Shown: positions 43,329-53,508, numbered from the stretch's first letter. The stretch: DNA of 64,000 nucleotides from Photorhabdus akhurstii (GCF_018448925.1 NZ_RCWE01000014.1:1-64000); one strand, 5' to 3'. Program-made: numbers and translations. The notes: generated by a model from the sequence alone, not told the origin.

Positions 43329-44374
43329 TGTGCTTCCTGCTTGCGTTGCTCGCTGAGTGTCTGTTTGCGTTTTTGCTCGGTTGCTTCCCACTCTTCATAG
43401 GCAATGACAACTTTAGCAACAACCGGGTGGCGGACAACATCATCACTGTGGAAAAAGTTGAAACTCAGCTCGCCGACGCCTGATAGAACTTCAATGGCAT
43501 GGCGCAGGCCGGATTTCTGCCCACGAGGCAGGTCGATCTGCGTAACGTCGCCGGTAACAACCGCTTTGGAGTTGAAGCCGATACGGGTCAGGAACATCTT
43601 CATTTGTTCGATGGTCGTGTTCTGGCTCTCATCCAGAATAATAAAAGCGTCGTTTAGGGTTCGTCCACGCATATAAGCTAATGGAGCAACTTCAATAACG
43701 TTACGCTCGATCAGCTTCTCCACTTTTTCAAAACCTAGCATTTCAAACAAGGCGTCGTAGAGTGGGCGCAGGTACGGATCAACTTTTTGGCTCAGGTCGC
43801 CAGGTAGAAAACCTAATTTTTCGCCCGCTTCTACTGCCGGACGGGTTAGCAGGATACGGCGGATTTCCTGCCGTTCCAGTGCATCAACCGCAGCGGCAAC
43901 GGCCAGGTAAGTTTTTCCCGTACCGGCAGGACCAATCCCAAACGTAATATCATGGCTAAGAATATTAGCAATATATTGTGCCTGATTGGGCGTGCGTGGT
44001 TTCACCATGCCGCGTTTGGTACGAATGTTAACAGCTTTACCGTATTCGGGTATGCTCTCTGCGGTTTGCTCCAGAACCCGGCTTTCGGTGATTGCCAGAT
44101 GGATCTGTTCTGGTTTGATGTCAGGGATCACCCCACGGACAGGGGAAGTTTCCGCATATAAATGGCGTAGGATATTAGTGGCTGCGCTAACGCACAGCGG
44201 TTTGCCCATCAGTTTGAAACGGTTATCACGACGGCTGATTTCAATACCTAACCGGCGTTCAAGCTGCTTCAAATTGTCATCAAACGGACCACACAGACTC
44301 ATTAGGCGCTGATTATCGGCTGGTTCGAGGAAAATTTCCTGAGTTGCTATTTGTGAATGAATTTGTTGAATCAC
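43325..44374 (-). CDS. ybeZ: PhoH-like ATPase YbeZ
   Basis: P-loop ATPase of the PhoH family, functional partner of YbeY in rRNA processing. Walker A is [16 protein letters not shown] and Walker [21 protein letters not shown]; an N-terminal KH-like region precedes them. 349 aa (E. coli 346). Overlaps ybeY by 4 bases and follows miaB by 15. Confidence 0.95.
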   Translation of the reverse strand: MIQQIHSQIATQEIFLEPADNQRLMSLCGPFDDNLKQLERRLGIEISRRDNRFKLMGKPLCVSAATNILRHLYAETSPVRGVIPDIKPEQIHLAITESRVLEQTAESIPEYGKAVNIRTKRGMVKPRTPNQAQYIANILSHDITFGIGPAGTGKTYLAVAAAVDALERQEIRRILLTRPAVEAGEKLGFLPGDLSQKVDPYLRPLYDALFEMLGFEKVEKLIERNVIEVAPLAYMRGRTLNDAFIILDESQNTTIEQMKMFLTRIGFNSKAVVTGDVTQIDLPRGQKSGLRHAIEVLSGVGELSFNFFHSDDVVRHPVVAKVVIAYEEWEATEQKRKQTLSEQRKQEAQ

Positions 44375-44389
44375 TGATTATCTCTATAT

Positions 44390-45820
44390 TTAGGGCTGAT
44401 AAGTGCCGACCCCGATTTCATCTTCTTTACGGGTACGGGCTATAACGGACTCAGGTGATTCGTGTGTACGAAGATCCATTTGATCTTCGGTACGGATAAC
44501 TTTACCGCGTAGTGAGTTGGCGTAGACATCAACAATTTCAACATCAACGAATTTGCCAATCATATCAGGCTGGCCTTCAAAGTTGACAACCCGATTGTTT
44601 TCGGTACGGCCAGAAAGTTCCATCACATTCTTACGGGAAGTTCCTTCAACCAGAATACGTTGTACACTGCCCAACATAGCACGGCTGTAGCTCATTGCTT
44701 GTTGGTTGATACGTTGTTGTAACAGGTAAAGACGCTGTTTCTTCTCTTCTTCGCTGACATCATCAGGCAGATCGGCTGCCGGCGTTCCCGGACGAGCAGA
44801 ATAGATGAAGCTGTAGCTCATATCGAAATTGACATCAGCGATCAGTTTCATGGTTTTCTCGAAGTCATCTTGGGTTTCACCTGGGAATCCGATAATGAAG
44901 TCAGAGCTTATCAAGATATCAGGACGTGCTTTACGCAGTTTGCGGATAATGCTTTTATACTCGAGGGCTGTGTGGGCGCGTTTCATCAACGTTAGAATAC
45001 GGTCCGAGCCACTTTGCACCGGTAGATGCAGGAAACTAACCAATTCCGGCGTGTCTTCGTAAACCGCGATAATATCGTCTGTAAACTCAATTGGGTGGCT
45101 AGTCGTAAAGCGAATACGGTCAATACCATCTATAGCCGCTACCAAACGAATTAACTCAGCGAAAGAGCAGATATCACCATCATAAGTGGCGCCACGATAA
45201 GCGTTCACGTTCTGACCGAGAAGGTTGACTTCACGTACGCCTTGCGCGGCAAGTTGCGCGATTTCAAACAGAACATCATCACATGGGCGGCTAACTTCTT
45301 CTCCGCGGGTATAAGGGACGACACAGAAAGTACAGTATTTGTTGCAGCCTTCCATAATAGAAACAAAAGCAGACGGACCTTCAGCACGCGGTTCAGGCAG
45401 ACGGTCAAATTTCTCGATTTCCGGGAAGCTGATATCAACAACCGGGCTGCGGGTGCCTTTCACCTGGTTGATCATCTCAGGTAAACGGTGCAATGTTTGC
45501 GGCCCGAAAATAATATCTACACATTGAGCGCGTTGACGGATGAAATCCCCTTCCTGAGAGGCGACACAGCCACCGACTCCAATGATGATATCTGGATTAG
45601 TATCTTTTAGGTTTTTCCAGCGGCCTAATTGATGGAAAACCTTTTCCTGTGCTTTTTCGCGGATTGAACAGGTATTTAATAGCAAAATGTCTGCTTCTTC
45701 GGCGACATCGGTTAACTGATAACCGTGAGTACTTTCCAGCAGGTCGGCCATTTTAGATGAATCATATTCATTCATCTGACAGCCCCAAGTTTTAATATAC
45801 AGTTTTTTTATCGTCGACAT
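44390..45820 (-). CDS. miaB: tRNA-2-methylthio-N6-dimethylallyladenosine synthase MiaB
   Basis: Radical-SAM methylthiotransferase acting on i6A37 of tRNAs that read UNN codons. The N-terminal UPF0004 domain begins [12 protein letters not shown] with cluster cysteines also in LNTCSI and GVGGCVASQ. The radical-SAM motif is CNKYCTFC, and a TRAM domain ends the protein. I start it at [10 protein letters not shown] (45820, 476 aa); a Met four codons upstream is equally open. E. coli MiaB has 474 aa. Confidence 0.95.
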   Translation of the reverse strand: MSTIKKLYIKTWGCQMNEYDSSKMADLLESTHGYQLTDVAEEADILLLNTCSIREKAQEKVFHQLGRWKNLKDTNPDIIIGVGGCVASQEGDFIRQRAQCVDIIFGPQTLHRLPEMINQVKGTRSPVVDISFPEIEKFDRLPEPRAEGPSAFVSIMEGCNKYCTFCVVPYTRGEEVSRPCDDVLFEIAQLAAQGVREVNLLGQNVNAYRGATYDGDICSFAELIRLVAAIDGIDRIRFTTSHPIEFTDDIIAVYEDTPELVSFLHLPVQSGSDRILTLMKRAHTALEYKSIIRKLRKARPDILISSDFIIGFPGETQDDFEKTMKLIADVNFDMSYSFIYSARPGTPAADLPDDVSEEEKKQRLYLLQQRINQQAMSYSRAMLGSVQRILVEGTSRKNVMELSGRTENNRVVNFEGQPDMIGKFVDVEIVDVYANSLRGKVIRTEDQMDLRTHESPESVIARTRKEDEIGVGTYQP

Positions 45821-46009
45821 TTTCTTGTGCATCCGAGCTTTTTACCGCGCTGAAATGTGTTATTACACGGCAAAAGCAATTGTGTATTAGGCATAAAGTT
45901 GTCGGGTATTGTAGTCATTTGCAGGAGCAGTGACCAGACTGTTAAACAGGATATTCTCTACCGGAGAATTAAAAATTCGGTACACTGTACTAATCAATGG
46001 GTTAATAGC

Positions 46010-47200
46010 ATGACTGAGATGAATAATTCACAACAGATTTTTGATGTAGTGGTGGTTGGTGCTGGCATGATCGGCGCTGCAACAGCATTGGGGCTGGCAC
46101 AGGAAGGTTGGACAGTTGCTTTATTGGATCATCAACCACCACAATCTTATGATGCACAGAGTCATCCTGATGTACGTGTATCAGCAATCAGTTGTGCTTC
46201 TGTCGATTTGTTCAAACAACTTGGCGCATGGGATACGGTATTGCAGATGCGTAGCGCGCCGTATCGTACATTAGAGACCTGGGAACAGAATGATTCTAAT
46301 TTGGTGTTTGATGCACAAAGCCTAGGGTTGCCTGAGTTGGGCTATATGGTTGAAAACCATATCTTGCAACTGGCTTTGTGGCAACAGTTTGAAAAATATC
46401 CCAATTTGACTTTGCTATGCCCGGCAGTATTGCAATCAATGCAGTGGCAGAAAGTGGGGTGGTTAGTGACTCTGGCTGACGGAACAGAAATGACGGCTCG
46501 CTTAATTGTCGGGGCTGATGGTGCTCGTTCTCAGGTTCGGCAAATGGCGGGAATTGGCAGCCGTGGCTGGCAGTACAGACAGTCTTGTATGTTGATCACG
46601 GTAAAAACAGAACAGCCACAACAGGATATTACCTGGCAGCAGTTTTTTCCTTCTGGCCCGAGAGCGTTTCTTCCACTGTTTGATCAATGGGCTTCGCTGG
46701 TGTGGTACGACAAACCGGCACGCATACGACAATTACAGGCAATGTCGATGGCTCAACTTGAGCAGGAAATTTTTCAGGCATTTCCTGTGCGGTTAGGTAA
46801 AGTGACCCCCGTTGCTGCCGGTTCATTTCCTTTGGCTCGTCATCATGCTAACAGTTATGTACGTGAAGGATTAGTATTGTTGGGTGATGCAGCTCATACC
46901 ATTAATCCTCTGGCCGGGCAGGGAGTAAATCTTGGTTATCGGGATGTGAATACTCTGCTTGATGTTTTGGTGAAGGCGAAAGAATTAACAGAGCAGTGGG
47001 ATTCATTGGAAGTGTTGATGCGTTATCAGCGTCGTAGAATGCCGGATAACCTGATGATGCAAGCTGGAATGGATCTATTTTACACCGTGTTCAGTAATGA
47101 GCAGCCAGGGCTGAAAGTTGTTCGTAATCTGGCGCTAATGGCAGCTCAACGGGCTGGTGTAATGAAAAAAACGGTGCTTAAGTATGCGTTAGGATTGTAA
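46010..47200 (+). CDS. ubiF: 3-demethoxyubiquinol 3-hydroxylase UbiF
   Basis: FAD-dependent monooxygenase hydroxylating C6 of the demethoxyubiquinol ring in ubiquinone synthesis. Rossmann motif VVVVGAGMIGAATALGLAQ, the DG motif VGADGARSQVR and the FAD/ribityl motif LLGDAAHTINPLAGQGVNLGY are all present. The start at 46010 (MTEMNNSQQ, 396 aa) fits E. coli (391 aa); the frame is open 51 codons upstream but without conservation. Divergent from miaB and convergent with the tRNA cluster, as in E. coli. Confidence 0.94.
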   Translation: MTEMNNSQQIFDVVVVGAGMIGAATALGLAQEGWTVALLDHQPPQSYDAQSHPDVRVSAISCASVDLFKQLGAWDTVLQMRSAPYRTLETWEQNDSNLVFDAQSLGLPELGYMVENHILQLALWQQFEKYPNLTLLCPAVLQSMQWQKVGWLVTLADGTEMTARLIVGADGARSQVRQMAGIGSRGWQYRQSCMLITVKTEQPQQDITWQQFFPSGPRAFLPLFDQWASLVWYDKPARIRQLQAMSMAQLEQEIFQAFPVRLGKVTPVAAGSFPLARHHANSYVREGLVLLGDAAHTINPLAGQGVNLGYRDVNTLLDVLVKAKELTEQWDSLEVLMRYQRRRMPDNLMMQAGMDLFYTVFSNEQPGLKVVRNLALMAAQRAGVMKKTVLKYALGL

Positions 47201-47334
47201 CCGTATAGATTGGTAGTGAAGATCACAAGCACGTCGTAAATTTGTTTATGGCGTGGATAATTTACTTTTCTTCTATATATGCAATAAATATATGCACTTA
47301 CGAGCGGAGAAAAGCAGAAGGGACTTGGAAAGCG

Positions 47335-47357
47335 AAAACCCGCTTGTTGTAAGCGGG
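47335..47357 (-). terminator. Terminator of the tRNA operon
   Basis: CCCGCTT (47339-47345) pairs with AAGCGGG (47351-47357). Read on the minus strand the stem ends in TTTTCG. It lies 11 bases beyond the last tRNA gene. Confidence 0.9.
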
Positions 47358-47368
47358 CTTCCTGAATA

Positions 47369-47443
47369 TGGCTGGGGTACCAGGATTCGAACCTGGGAAT
47401 GCCGGAATCAGAATCCGGTGCCTTACCGCTTGGCGATACCCCA
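47369..47443 (-). tRNA. tRNA-Gln (CTG anticodon)
   Basis: 75-nt cloverleaf with encoded CCA; acceptor TGGGGTA/TACCCCA, anticodon stem CCGGATT-CTG-ATTCCGG. Last gene of the cluster and equivalent to E. coli glnV/glnX. Only one CUG-reading tRNA-Gln is present where E. coli has two. Confidence 0.97.
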
Positions 47444-47449
47444 ATAAAA

Positions 47450-47526
47450 TGGTGGCTACGACGGGAATCGAACCTGTGACCCCAGCATTATGAGTGCTGT
47501 GCTCTAACCAGCTGAGCTACGTAGCC
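47450..47526 (-). tRNA. tRNA-Met (CAT anticodon, elongator)
   Basis: 77-nt gene including CCA, starting GGCTACGTAGCTCAG and with a CAT anticodon in the loop. The sequence matches the elongator tRNA-Met of the E. coli metT/metU cluster. It is identical to the copy at 47903-47979 as far as I can compare by eye. Confidence 0.97.
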
Positions 47527-47581
47527 TTATTTTTGATGCGAGAAATTTACTACAAAATATCAGTGAGCGACATCCAGTTAA

Positions 47582-47656
47582 TGGCTGGGGTACCAGGATT
47601 CGAACCTGGGGATGCCAGGATCAAAACCTGGTGCCTTACCGCTTGGCGATACCCCA
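47582..47656 (-). tRNA. tRNA-Gln (TTG anticodon)
   Basis: 75 nt with CCA; same body as the neighbouring tRNA-Gln genes but anticodon stem-loop CCAGGTT-TTG-ATCCTGG. Equivalent to E. coli glnU/glnW. It differs from the next copy at one T-arm-adjacent base (ggg-gatg versus ggg-aatg). Confidence 0.97.
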
Positions 47657-47709
47657 ACTGAAAGTATTCACATGCACAACATGTTGTCAGAATTGTGTTA
47701 TCAGGATTA

Positions 47710-47784
47710 TGGCTGGGGTACCAGGATTCGAACCTGGGAATGCCAGGATCAAAACCTGGTGCCTTACCGCTTGGCGATACCCCA
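47710..47784 (-). tRNA. tRNA-Gln (TTG anticodon)
   Basis: 75 nt with CCA, nearly identical to the preceding copy. Second UUG/UUA-type glutamine tRNA of the cluster, as in E. coli (glnU, glnW). Confidence 0.97.
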
Positions 47785-47812
47785 TCTGAATAACGACAAC
47801 TCGATGAATGAA

Positions 47813-47897
47813 TGGTGCGGGAGGCGAGACTTGAACTCGCACACCTTGCGGCGCCAGAACCTAAATCTGGTGCGTCTACCAATTTCGCCACTCCCGC
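47813..47897 (-). tRNA. leuW: tRNA-Leu (TAG anticodon)
   Basis: 85-nt class II tRNA with a long variable arm and encoded CCA. Starts GCGGGAGTGGCGAAATTGG; anticodon TAG in CCAGATT-TAG-GTTCTGG. Matches E. coli leuW in sequence and position. Confidence 0.97.
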
Positions 47898-47902
47898 AAA
47901 GA

Positions 47903-47979
47903 TGGTGGCTACGACGGGAATCGAACCTGTGACCCCAGCATTATGAGTGCTGTGCTCTAACCAGCTGAGCTACGTAGCC
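47903..47979 (-). tRNA. tRNA-Met (CAT anticodon, elongator), first gene of cluster
   Basis: 77 nt with CCA, same sequence class as the copy at 47450-47526. It is closest to the promoter and corresponds to E. coli metT. Confidence 0.97.
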
Positions 47980-48017
47980 ATCTTTTTTGCATTACCTTCA
48001 TCGGCGTTGCGGGGCGC

Positions 48018-48046
48018 ATTATGCGTATATCAGCTAAATGCGTCAA
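48018..48046 (-). promoter_or_regulatory. Stringent-type promoter of the tRNA operon
   Basis: Read on the minus strand: -35 TTGACG (48041-48046), 17-bp spacer, -10 CATAAT (48018-48023), then the GC-rich discriminator GCGCCCCGC. Such a discriminator is the hallmark of ppGpp/DksA-repressed stable-RNA promoters. About 38 bases separate the -10 from the first tRNA. Confidence 0.88.
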
Positions 48047-48130
48047 CTGCTTTTTTCTCGAAATCTGCTTAAAGTCGCTTGTTTGATTGGCATATAAGCA
48101 TTTTGCTGTCAAAAGCAACAAAAAATAACA

Positions 48131-49354
48131 TTACCCTTCAAGCAAGTGTTGTAACAGGACACCATTAAGCATAGCACGTTTAGTCAGAGCGAAGGCGCCA
48201 ATAGCAGAACAGTGGACTAATTCAGAAACCACGATTGGCAGATCTTGACGAAATTCTTTCAAAACCTGAGAGTTGATACAACTTTGAATAGCGGGTAAGA
48301 GCACTTCTTGAGCTTCAGTAATTTCTCCCGCCAGCACAACCTTCTGTGGGTTAAATAAATTAATCGCGATAGAGATGGCTTTGCCGAGGTGATGGCCGAC
48401 GCTTTTTATCACTTCAGAGGCTAATGGATCATTTTGATTAGCGGCTTGGCAGATAGCTCTGATATTGCAATTATTCAATGTTAGCTGGCTTGGAAAACCT
48501 TGCTTTAATTGATGCTGAACTCGCGCTTCTATTGCTGAGTTAGCGGCGATAGTTTCCAGGCAGCCAAAATTGCCGCAGTGACAACGTTCACCGAGTGGAT
48601 CAATTTGAATATGGCCAATTTCACCTAAGTTTCCTCTATTATTGAGAAGTATCTGGTTATTGATAATCACCCCGGCGCCGGTACCTCGATGGATACGTAC
48701 CAATATTGAATCTTCACAATCACGGGTAGCGCCGAAATAGTGTTCAGCCAATGCCAAACTGCGAATATCATGACCCACAAAACAGGTAATGTTGAAATGC
48801 TTTTTCAAATTATCGACCAGAGTCCAGTGAGTCACTTTAATATGAGGCATATAACGGACGATGCCGGTATCGGGGTCAACTAATCCGGGCAGGATAACTG
48901 AAATGGCGATGAGCTCACGTATCCTGCGTTGATTTTGTTGAATAAAGTTTTCTATTGCGTTGATGAGCTGGTTTTCAACTTTTTGCTGAGTCGCTTCAGG
49001 CAGTGGATAATGTTCTTCAACCAAGGCCCTGCCGCTCATGTCATAAAGAGCGAGAGTAGCATCATGGCGGCCAAGGCGGACACCGATAGTATGGAAGTGA
49101 CGATTTTCAGTAACGATGGAAATGGCGCGGCGGCCTCCGGTAGAGGCTTGTTGATCGACTTCTTTAATCAAGCCCCGTTCGAGTAGCTGACGAGTAATTT
49201 TAGTCACACTGGCCGGCGCAAGTTGACTTTGTTCAGCAATTTGAATGCGAGAGATTGGCCCTTGTTGATCAATCAGCCGATATACCACGGCTCCGTTAAG
49301 TTGCTTTACAAGGTCAATATTACCAATTTGTTTTTGTGTGTTGTTATAACTCAT
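48131..49354 (-). CDS. nagC: N-acetylglucosamine repressor NagC (ROK family)
   Basis: Transcription factor repressing nag genes until GlcNAc-6-P binds. The N-terminal helix-turn-helix (SRIQIAEQSQLAPASVTKITRQLLERGLI) is followed by a ROK sugar-kinase-like domain with zinc motif CHCGNFGCLE and the GxGAGVI loop. 407 aa (E. coli 406). 15 bases after nagA. In E. coli nagD and asnB lie between nagC and the tRNA cluster; neither is here. Confidence 0.96.
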   Translation of the reverse strand: MSYNNTQKQIGNIDLVKQLNGAVVYRLIDQQGPISRIQIAEQSQLAPASVTKITRQLLERGLIKEVDQQASTGGRRAISIVTENRHFHTIGVRLGRHDATLALYDMSGRALVEEHYPLPEATQQKVENQLINAIENFIQQNQRRIRELIAISVILPGLVDPDTGIVRYMPHIKVTHWTLVDNLKKHFNITCFVGHDIRSLALAEHYFGATRDCEDSILVRIHRGTGAGVIINNQILLNNRGNLGEIGHIQIDPLGERCHCGNFGCLETIAANSAIEARVQHQLKQGFPSQLTLNNCNIRAICQAANQNDPLASEVIKSVGHHLGKAISIAINLFNPQKVVLAGEITEAQEVLLPAIQSCINSQVLKEFRQDLPIVVSELVHCSAIGAFALTKRAMLNGVLLQHLLEG

Positions 49355-49369
49355 CAGCTATTTAGTCCG

Positions 49370-50530
49370 TCAAAGTTCAGTTTCTTTTCCGTTAACGATG
49401 GTCTTGCAGATTTTAAAGTCGTGACTGAAAACAGTGAGGTTAGCGATTTTCCCGGTTTCAACGGCGCCAAGATATTTATCAACGCCAATTGCGCGAGCAG
49501 GGTAGAGAGTTGCCATCCTCAGTGCTTCATCTAGTGCAATACCAACATGTTCAACGCTATTTTTAACGGCATCTATCATAGTGAGAGAAGAGCCACTTAG
49601 AACGCCGTTTTGATCAACACATAATCCGTTGCGATAGTATATGGTCTTACCTGCGAAGGTGAAATGCTCCATTTTACAGGAGGTCGGATCGAGTCCGGCT
49701 GGGGCCGTCGCATCTGTTACTAAAATTAACTTATCGTTTTTCAAACGCTTGGTATTACGAATATTTGGCCATGAAACGTGCAAACCATCAGCGATGATTC
49801 CAGCATAAATTTCAGGTGTATCAAAGATAGCGCCAATCAAGCCGGGTTGGCGGCCTGAAATAGCTGGCATGGCATTATAAAGATGGGTTGAGATAGTAAT
49901 TCCGTTTTGGAATCCCTGTCGGGCCTCTTCATAACTGGCATTTGAATGACCGGCGGAAATGACAATACCGGCTTCTACTAACTGCTGAATATATTTTTGT
50001 TCAACCATTTCCGGTGCGAGGGTCAACTTAGTGATGACATCAGCGTTATCGCACAGGAAATTTATCATTTCAGATGTAGGCTTACGGATAAGCTCTGGAT
50101 TATGAGTGCCTTTCTTTACCGGATTGAGATAAGGGCCTTCCAGATGCAGGCCCAAAGCCTGATGCTGATGATGCTTAAGATAAGTGCGCATGACTTCAAC
50201 AGAGGCCATCATCAATTCGTCTGTGCTAGTAATCAGAGTGGGTAAGTAACTGGTACAGCCGGAGCGTTCATTGGTTCTTTGCATGATATCCAGTGTTTTT
50301 TCTGAAATATTTTCCAACTGATCGTTGAACTGAACACCACCACAGCCGTTAACTTGCAGATCAATAAAGCCGGGAGAAAGAATTGCGCCATTTAGATCAC
50401 GTTTTTCAATCTGTTCGGGTAACTCTTGTATTAGGCAAATTCGTTTAATTAAGCCGTCTGCAATGATAACGGCATGCTCATCTAGTCTGTTGTGACCGGT
50501 ATATATAATGCAGTTGGTTAAAGCATACAT
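49370..50530 (-). CDS. nagA: N-acetylglucosamine-6-phosphate deacetylase
   Basis: Removes acetate from GlcNAc-6-P, giving GlcN-6-P for NagB. Amidohydrolase fold: [14 protein letters not shown], the metal/catalytic motifs [31 protein letters not shown] and IADGLHV, and catalytic Asp in [10 protein letters not shown]. 386 aa (E. coli 382). Between nagB (86 bases) and nagC. Confidence 0.96.
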   Translation of the reverse strand: MYALTNCIIYTGHNRLDEHAVIIADGLIKRICLIQELPEQIEKRDLNGAILSPGFIDLQVNGCGGVQFNDQLENISEKTLDIMQRTNERSGCTSYLPTLITSTDELMMASVEVMRTYLKHHQHQALGLHLEGPYLNPVKKGTHNPELIRKPTSEMINFLCDNADVITKLTLAPEMVEQKYIQQLVEAGIVISAGHSNASYEEARQGFQNGITISTHLYNAMPAISGRQPGLIGAIFDTPEIYAGIIADGLHVSWPNIRNTKRLKNDKLILVTDATAPAGLDPTSCKMEHFTFAGKTIYYRNGLCVDQNGVLSGSSLTMIDAVKNSVEHVGIALDEALRMATLYPARAIGVDKYLGAVETGKIANLTVFSHDFKICKTIVNGKETEL

Positions 50531-50616
50531 CTTAGCCTCCTATGGGATCGGGAGATGATGATTGAAGATAATGACGGTAATCAGCCTGCGAGAGAGGCAT
50601 CAGGCTGTGTAGATTG

Positions 50617-51429
50617 TTAATTTTTGCTGGCGAATTCGCCGATAATATCTGCTTCCAGTTGGTGGAAATATTTGACTGTTTTTACCTTCAATTCCATTGT
50701 TGCCGGTTCGTCACAAACAATGATGGATTTAGGATGCATTTGCAGACAGCTTATCGTCCACATATGGTTGACATTGCCCTCGATTGCCGCCTGAATGGCT
50801 TGAGCCTTATTGAGACCTGTTGCAAGGATCATAATTTCTTCTGCATCCATTAACGTGCCTACGCCGACGGTCAGGGCGTATTTAGGCACCTGATTAATAT
50901 CATTATCGAAGAAGCGGGAGTTAGCTGTGCGGGTTTCTACGGTAAGTGTTTTAATGCGTGTACGGGAAGTCAGAGATGATGCCGGTTCATTGAAGGCAAT
51001 ATGACCGTCGTTACCGACACCCCCCATAAATAGATGTATTTGACCGTAAGATTTAATTTTGTCTTCATAACGTTGACATTCCGCTTCGACATCAGAGGCA
51101 TTACCATTGAGCAGATTGATGTTTTCTTTTGGAATATCAATGTGATCAAAGAAATTCTGGTGCATAAATCTATGGTAGCTTTGTGGATGATTCTCGGCGA
51201 TACCGACATATTCGTCCATATTGAATGTCACAATATGTTTAAAACTGACTTTCCCTGCTTTATGCAGAACAATTAACTCTTTATAAGTTGTCAGTGGTGT
51301 ACTGCCGGTTGGCAACCCCAAAATAAAAGGGTGCTCGGCGGTGGGGTTAAATGCATTGATTTTGCTAACGATATAGTGTGCGGACCATTTACCAACGTCA
51401 CTTGCATTCGTTAGGGGGATCAGCCTCAT
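50617..51429 (-). CDS. nagB: Glucosamine-6-phosphate deaminase
   Basis: Converts GlcN-6-P to fructose-6-P and ammonia, linking amino sugars to glycolysis. Start [17 protein letters not shown]; catalytic region [28 protein letters not shown]. 270 aa (E. coli 266). First of nagB-nagA-nagC; the terminator after nagE shows that nagE is transcribed separately even though it lies upstream on the same strand. Confidence 0.96.
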   Translation of the reverse strand: MRLIPLTNASDVGKWSAHYIVSKINAFNPTAEHPFILGLPTGSTPLTTYKELIVLHKAGKVSFKHIVTFNMDEYVGIAENHPQSYHRFMHQNFFDHIDIPKENINLLNGNASDVEAECQRYEDKIKSYGQIHLFMGGVGNDGHIAFNEPASSLTSRTRIKTLTVETRTANSRFFDNDINQVPKYALTVGVGTLMDAEEIMILATGLNKAQAIQAAIEGNVNHMWTISCLQMHPKSIIVCDEPATMELKVKTVKYFHQLEADIIGEFASKN

Positions 51430-51638
51430 AATTGCCTCTTAAAACAAGAAATTATAGCGGTTGGATAAATTAGCTGATTAACTAATCTTCTTATCGTGCG
51501 AATACTAAATCATTGGTATGAGCAGAGATATGCTGTACCTCAAAGATATTTTTTATCTTAAAATAAGATGTAAAGAATAGCTAGAAAATTAATAAAAAAG
51601 TTATGAATTTTACGGTTTTTGTCACTTATTAAGTCATC

Positions 51639-51658
51639 TTATTTCGCAAGGAAAATAA
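51639..51658. promoter_or_regulatory. Candidate NagC operator upstream of nagB
   Basis: Palindrome TTATTT-N8-AAATAA (51639-51658), about 210 bases upstream of nagB and overlapping the nagE terminator. AT-rich inverted repeats of about 20 bp are typical of NagC operators, which act in pairs by looping. The assignment is inference; AT-rich DNA makes such palindromes by chance. Confidence 0.35.
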
Positions 51659-51685
51659 AAGGGAACGAGAGATGAGTTCCCTTTT
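51657..51685 (-). terminator. nagE terminator
   Basis: AAAAGGGAAC (51657-51666) pairs perfectly with GTTCCCTTTT (51676-51685). On the minus strand the second arm continues into TTTTATTTT. 19 bases after the nagE stop. Confidence 0.92.
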
Positions 51686-51704
51686 AAATTCAAGGTGTTT
51701 TTAG

Positions 51705-53219
51705 CTATGACCTTTTGTGTGGTTTCTCTGAATGTAGTTGAGTGCGTATCTGCCCGGCAATGCTTTCTGCCTGGGGACCTAATACAACTTGAACGCTCTG
51801 TTTACCTATTTTCAGGACGCCTTTTGCACCTAATTGTTTTAACCGGTGTTCATCCAATTGAGTGTTGTCTCCAACGGTTAAGCGAAGACGGGTAATGCAG
51901 GCGTCTACCGTATGAATATTTTGTGCGCCACCAAGAGCGGTAATGTAATGTTGGATTGTTTCGTTATCTTGGGCGGCAGAGATCGCTTGAGTTGTCTCTC
52001 CAATTTCACGGCCTGGGGTACGTAAGTTGAAAATACGAATCATGAGGGTGAAACAAACAAAATACAGCACAAAGAACAAGGCGATTAATGGGATTAACAA
52101 CCACGGCTTGGTTGCCAGACCCCAGCTCAATACAAGGTCAATTAATCCGGCGGAGAATCCAAAACCATGCAGAATACCCAATGAATTGACGATAACCATG
52201 CTAACACCAGCCAATATTGCATGCAGAACATATAAAGCTGGCGCCAGGAATAAGAATGAGAATTCTATTGGTTCAGTTATACCGGTTAAGAATGCTGTCA
52301 ACGCAACGGATAATAACATTCCGCCAATCTGAGGACGACGTTCCTTTGGCGCTGCGAAATACATTGCCAGCGCCGCGCCGGGCAAACCGCCCATAAAGAT
52401 GGGATAAGCCCAGGCCATGTAAACTCCGGCATGTGGATCACCGGCAAAGAAACGGTTCAAGTCGCCGCGGCTCATATCGGTGGCGATTTGGGTAATGGTT
52501 GAGCCATCAATACCTGGAACCGCTGCGCCGATGGTCAGAGAACGGACAACATCCGGCGCCAGGCAGATATTATGTACAGAGCTGGCTAAATCATAAGTAA
52601 TTTTCAGGCAGTCACCCAGACTAAACCAGAAAACAGAGTGCAGAATATAGTGCAAACCAAATGGAATGAGAGAGCGGTTAAGTACACCATAAGTAAACCA
52701 TCCGACCATGCCGCTCTTTGATACTAACAAACTGAAAGAATCAATACCGTGCTGGACATACGGCCAGACATAGCCGCATATCCATGCAATGAACAGACAA
52801 ATAATGCCTGTCATGATAGGGACTAATCGCTTGCCTGCGAAGAAAGCAAGAAACTCTGGCAAGCGTGTATCTGAAAAACGGTTATAACAATGACCGGCGA
52901 CAATACCCGCGATAATACCGGCGAAAAAAGACATATTGATAGTCGAGTCTATGACTGACGTGGCTTTAGTGAGTACTAAAAAGCCAACTACACCTGCCAG
53001 TGCGGCAGCGCCGGCATTATCTTTTGCTAAGCCTACTGCGATACCTAATGCAAATAGCAGTGGCAGGTTTTCGAAAATACCACCGCCAGCGCTGGCGATG
53101 AAAGGAATATTAAATACATCGGGTTGGCCGAAACGTAGCAAAAGCGCGGCTACGGGAAGCGTGGCAATGGGAAGCATCAATGCTTTTCCCAATCGCTGCA
53201 AGTAGTTGAATATACCCAT
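51705..53219 (-). CDS. nagE: PTS N-acetylglucosamine transporter, IICB subunits (no IIA domain)
   Basis: Imports and phosphorylates GlcNAc. Residues 1-400 are the EIIC membrane domain (FNYLQRLGKALMLPIATLPV, TGITEPIEFSFLFLAPALY, IRIFNLRTPGRE). Residues ~420-495 are EIIB with phospho-cysteine C441 in VDACITRLRLTVGD. The protein stops at 504 aa, whereas E. coli NagE (about 648 aa) continues with a IIA domain; the phosphate donor here must be a separate IIA such as Crr. A stretch around 203-250 (GDCLKITYDL...ATDMSRGD) looks longer than in E. coli. The gene is on the same strand as nagBAC, not divergent. Confidence 0.9.
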   Translation of the reverse strand: MGIFNYLQRLGKALMLPIATLPVAALLLRFGQPDVFNIPFIASAGGGIFENLPLLFALGIAVGLAKDNAGAAALAGVVGFLVLTKATSVIDSTINMSFFAGIIAGIVAGHCYNRFSDTRLPEFLAFFAGKRLVPIMTGIICLFIAWICGYVWPYVQHGIDSFSLLVSKSGMVGWFTYGVLNRSLIPFGLHYILHSVFWFSLGDCLKITYDLASSVHNICLAPDVVRSLTIGAAVPGIDGSTITQIATDMSRGDLNRFFAGDPHAGVYMAWAYPIFMGGLPGAALAMYFAAPKERRPQIGGMLLSVALTAFLTGITEPIEFSFLFLAPALYVLHAILAGVSMVIVNSLGILHGFGFSAGLIDLVLSWGLATKPWLLIPLIALFFVLYFVCFTLMIRIFNLRTPGREIGETTQAISAAQDNETIQHYITALGGAQNIHTVDACITRLRLTVGDNTQLDEHRLKQLGAKGVLKIGKQSVQVVLGPQAESIAGQIRTQLHSEKPHKRS

Positions 53220-53286
53220 AATGCTTACCTTAGTTGTAGGATGTTTTATTGAAAAAATAGCTCGCTATGAACAACAGCAATACAAC

Positions 53287-53307
53287 TTATTTTTAGTTGA
53301 AAAATAA
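53287..53307. promoter_or_regulatory. Candidate NagC operator upstream of nagE
   Basis: Perfect 8-bp inverted repeat TTATTTTT-AGTTG-AAAAATAA, centred about 78 bases upstream of nagE. Shape, length and AT character fit NagC operators, and together with the site before nagB it could form a loop across nagE. Inference only. Confidence 0.4.
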
Positions 53308-53508
53308 TAAAAAGCTACACATAAATGAGTAATTGTGATCACTGTAGCGATATTGTTTAAAATTGCATAAATTAAGTCATGTGTAGTAAACGGATGCAGA
53401 TTTTCAATTGAATTAACATAGTGATTTATTTGATTTTTAGCTATCGAAATAGATTGAGTGACATAAAACTTGATAATGAAAAACGGATAAATTAATAAGA
53501 GTCTTAGG

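Noticed and set aside
47253-47932. Open frames across the tRNA genes
   Set aside because: They translate tRNA sequence (repeated GTRIRTWE motifs) and are a known false-positive class.
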